In this document: positions 63,733-64,000 of the stretch, piece after piece
Layout: the number at the start of each line of letters is the position of its first letter
Numbering within the stretch: position 1 is the stretch's first letter
NCBI RefSeq assembly: GCF_008710155.1
Contig: NZ_VYPZ01000004.1
Coordinates: 62,001 to 126,000 of the forward strand
Direction: 5' to 3'
Origin: Sphingobium limneticum
GTDB taxonomy: Bacteria; Pseudomonadota; Alphaproteobacteria; Sphingomonadales; Sphingomonadaceae
Length of the DNA stretch: 64,000 bases
Notes under the pieces: model-generated
Seen by the model: only the letters and a program-made list of their open reading frames with translations
The model's database searches: none
What the model was told of the DNA's origin: nothing
Made by a program: the position numbers and the translations under genes

Positions 63733-64000
63733 ATGGGGTTGCCCATCGATAGCGCGCACAAGGGGCGCCCGCCGGCTTCGTCGCTGGTGGAGGCGACGCT
63801 GAGCCTTGTGCAGGAAAGGCTTCGCGACCGTTTCGCGCAATCGGGACAGGATTGGGACGGCTTTCGCATCAGCGGCGCGGCCCTGACCAAGGCGGATCTG
63901 GCGGATGTGGAGCGGCGCCTGCTCGCCACCGGCCATCGCTTCGACTGGTCGGCCGGCATTTCGGTCGCGGAACGGCCGGATATCTATAAATCGCGCGGCG
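63733..64000 (+). CDS. N-terminal part of an unidentified protein, cut by window end
   Basis: An open frame from ATG 63733 (MGLPIDSAHKGRPPASS) runs off the window with 89 codons read. AGGAGAG lies about 5 bp upstream; ATG 63729 is in another frame. The sequence is soluble and charged (SLVEATLSLVQERLRDRFAQSG, DWDGFRISGAALTKADLADVERRLLATGHRF). I cannot name the family. It is divergent from surE-gntR and shares the promoter with site 3, so it is probably a member of the same regulon. Confidence 0.6.
   Translation, partial: MGLPIDSAHKGRPPASSLVEATLSLVQERLRDRFAQSGQDWDGFRISGAALTKADLADVERRLLATGHRFDWSAGISVAERPDIYKSRG

Noticed and set aside
1..64000. tRNA, rRNA or riboswitch genes
   Set aside because: Intergenic regions were read for cloverleaf and conserved riboswitch patterns and none was convincing; this was by eye only.

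Overview
The window comes from a GC-rich alphaproteobacterium, most likely a sphingomonad (Sphingobium/Novosphingobium/Sphingomonas group). The grounds are an RcGTA-type gene-transfer-agent cluster, two TonB-dependent receptors with DIIVTAQRR/DIVVTAQRQ boxes, a DUF1192 gene divergent from a PIG3-type quinone oxidoreductase, an OmpA with a proline linker, and the style of the intergenic repeats. This is judged by eye; no database search was run.

Region 1 (50-14362) holds the head-tail-to-tail-fibre part of a GTA-like structural cluster, all on + except one antisense gene. In order: DUF6127, prohead protease (gp4), major capsid (gp5), an S74-chaperoned fibre with two small partner ORFs, adaptor (gp6), a 63-aa ORF at the gp7 position, tail terminator (gp8), a minus-strand exported protein, tail tube (gp9), chaperones gp10/gp10.1, a very short tape measure (gp11), a TIM-barrel-like/DUF2460 fusion (gp12), hub (gp13), NlpC/P60 peptidase (gp14), a short gp15 and DUF2793. 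Terminase and portal would lie left of the window. Members of a sphingomonad intergenic repeat and terminator-like hairpins interrupt the operon.

Region 2 (14563-27295) is mostly core genome: OmpA, Cu/Zn superoxide dismutase, a GFA protein, ThpR, a Bax-inhibitor-1 protein, a glutathione S-transferase, a secreted unknown, an alpha/beta hydrolase, a DUF2314/DUF2185-like protein, ClpA, DUF1192 and a quinone oxidoreductase. Repeats and terminators separate them.

Region 3 (27353-63571) is a dense catabolic island. Its first half has two paralogous AraC regulators (the second frameshifted), an acyl-CoA dehydrogenase and ligase, two TonB receptors, a P450, an aldehyde dehydrogenase, SDRs, alcohol dehydrogenases, a CrtC/AttH-like protein, an LvaA/LvaB-like kinase pair and a limonene-epoxide-hydrolase-like protein. 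LuxR and LysR regulators follow. The second half has an APH-ALDH-SDR-MDR operon, then an unusual biotin-dependent carboxylase operon: a 516-aa unknown protein, an AccB-like BCCP, a biotin carboxylase and a pyruvate-carboxylase-type carboxyltransferase with substituted metal ligands. An acyl-CoA ligase and an SCP-x-type thiolase come next. The gene order fits ketone carboxylation to a beta-keto acid, CoA activation and thiolytic cleavage. A surE-gntR pair closes the island. A 13-bp palindrome of FadR/GntR type recurs upstream of the carboxylase operon, the surE-gntR promoter and the epoxide-hydrolase-like gene, suggesting one regulon. A near-identical 22-bp box in two other promoters is a candidate AraC operator.

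The main candidate for an undescribed system is the carboxylase operon with its 516-aa partner, a 12-codon leader ORF and a putative GntR operator.
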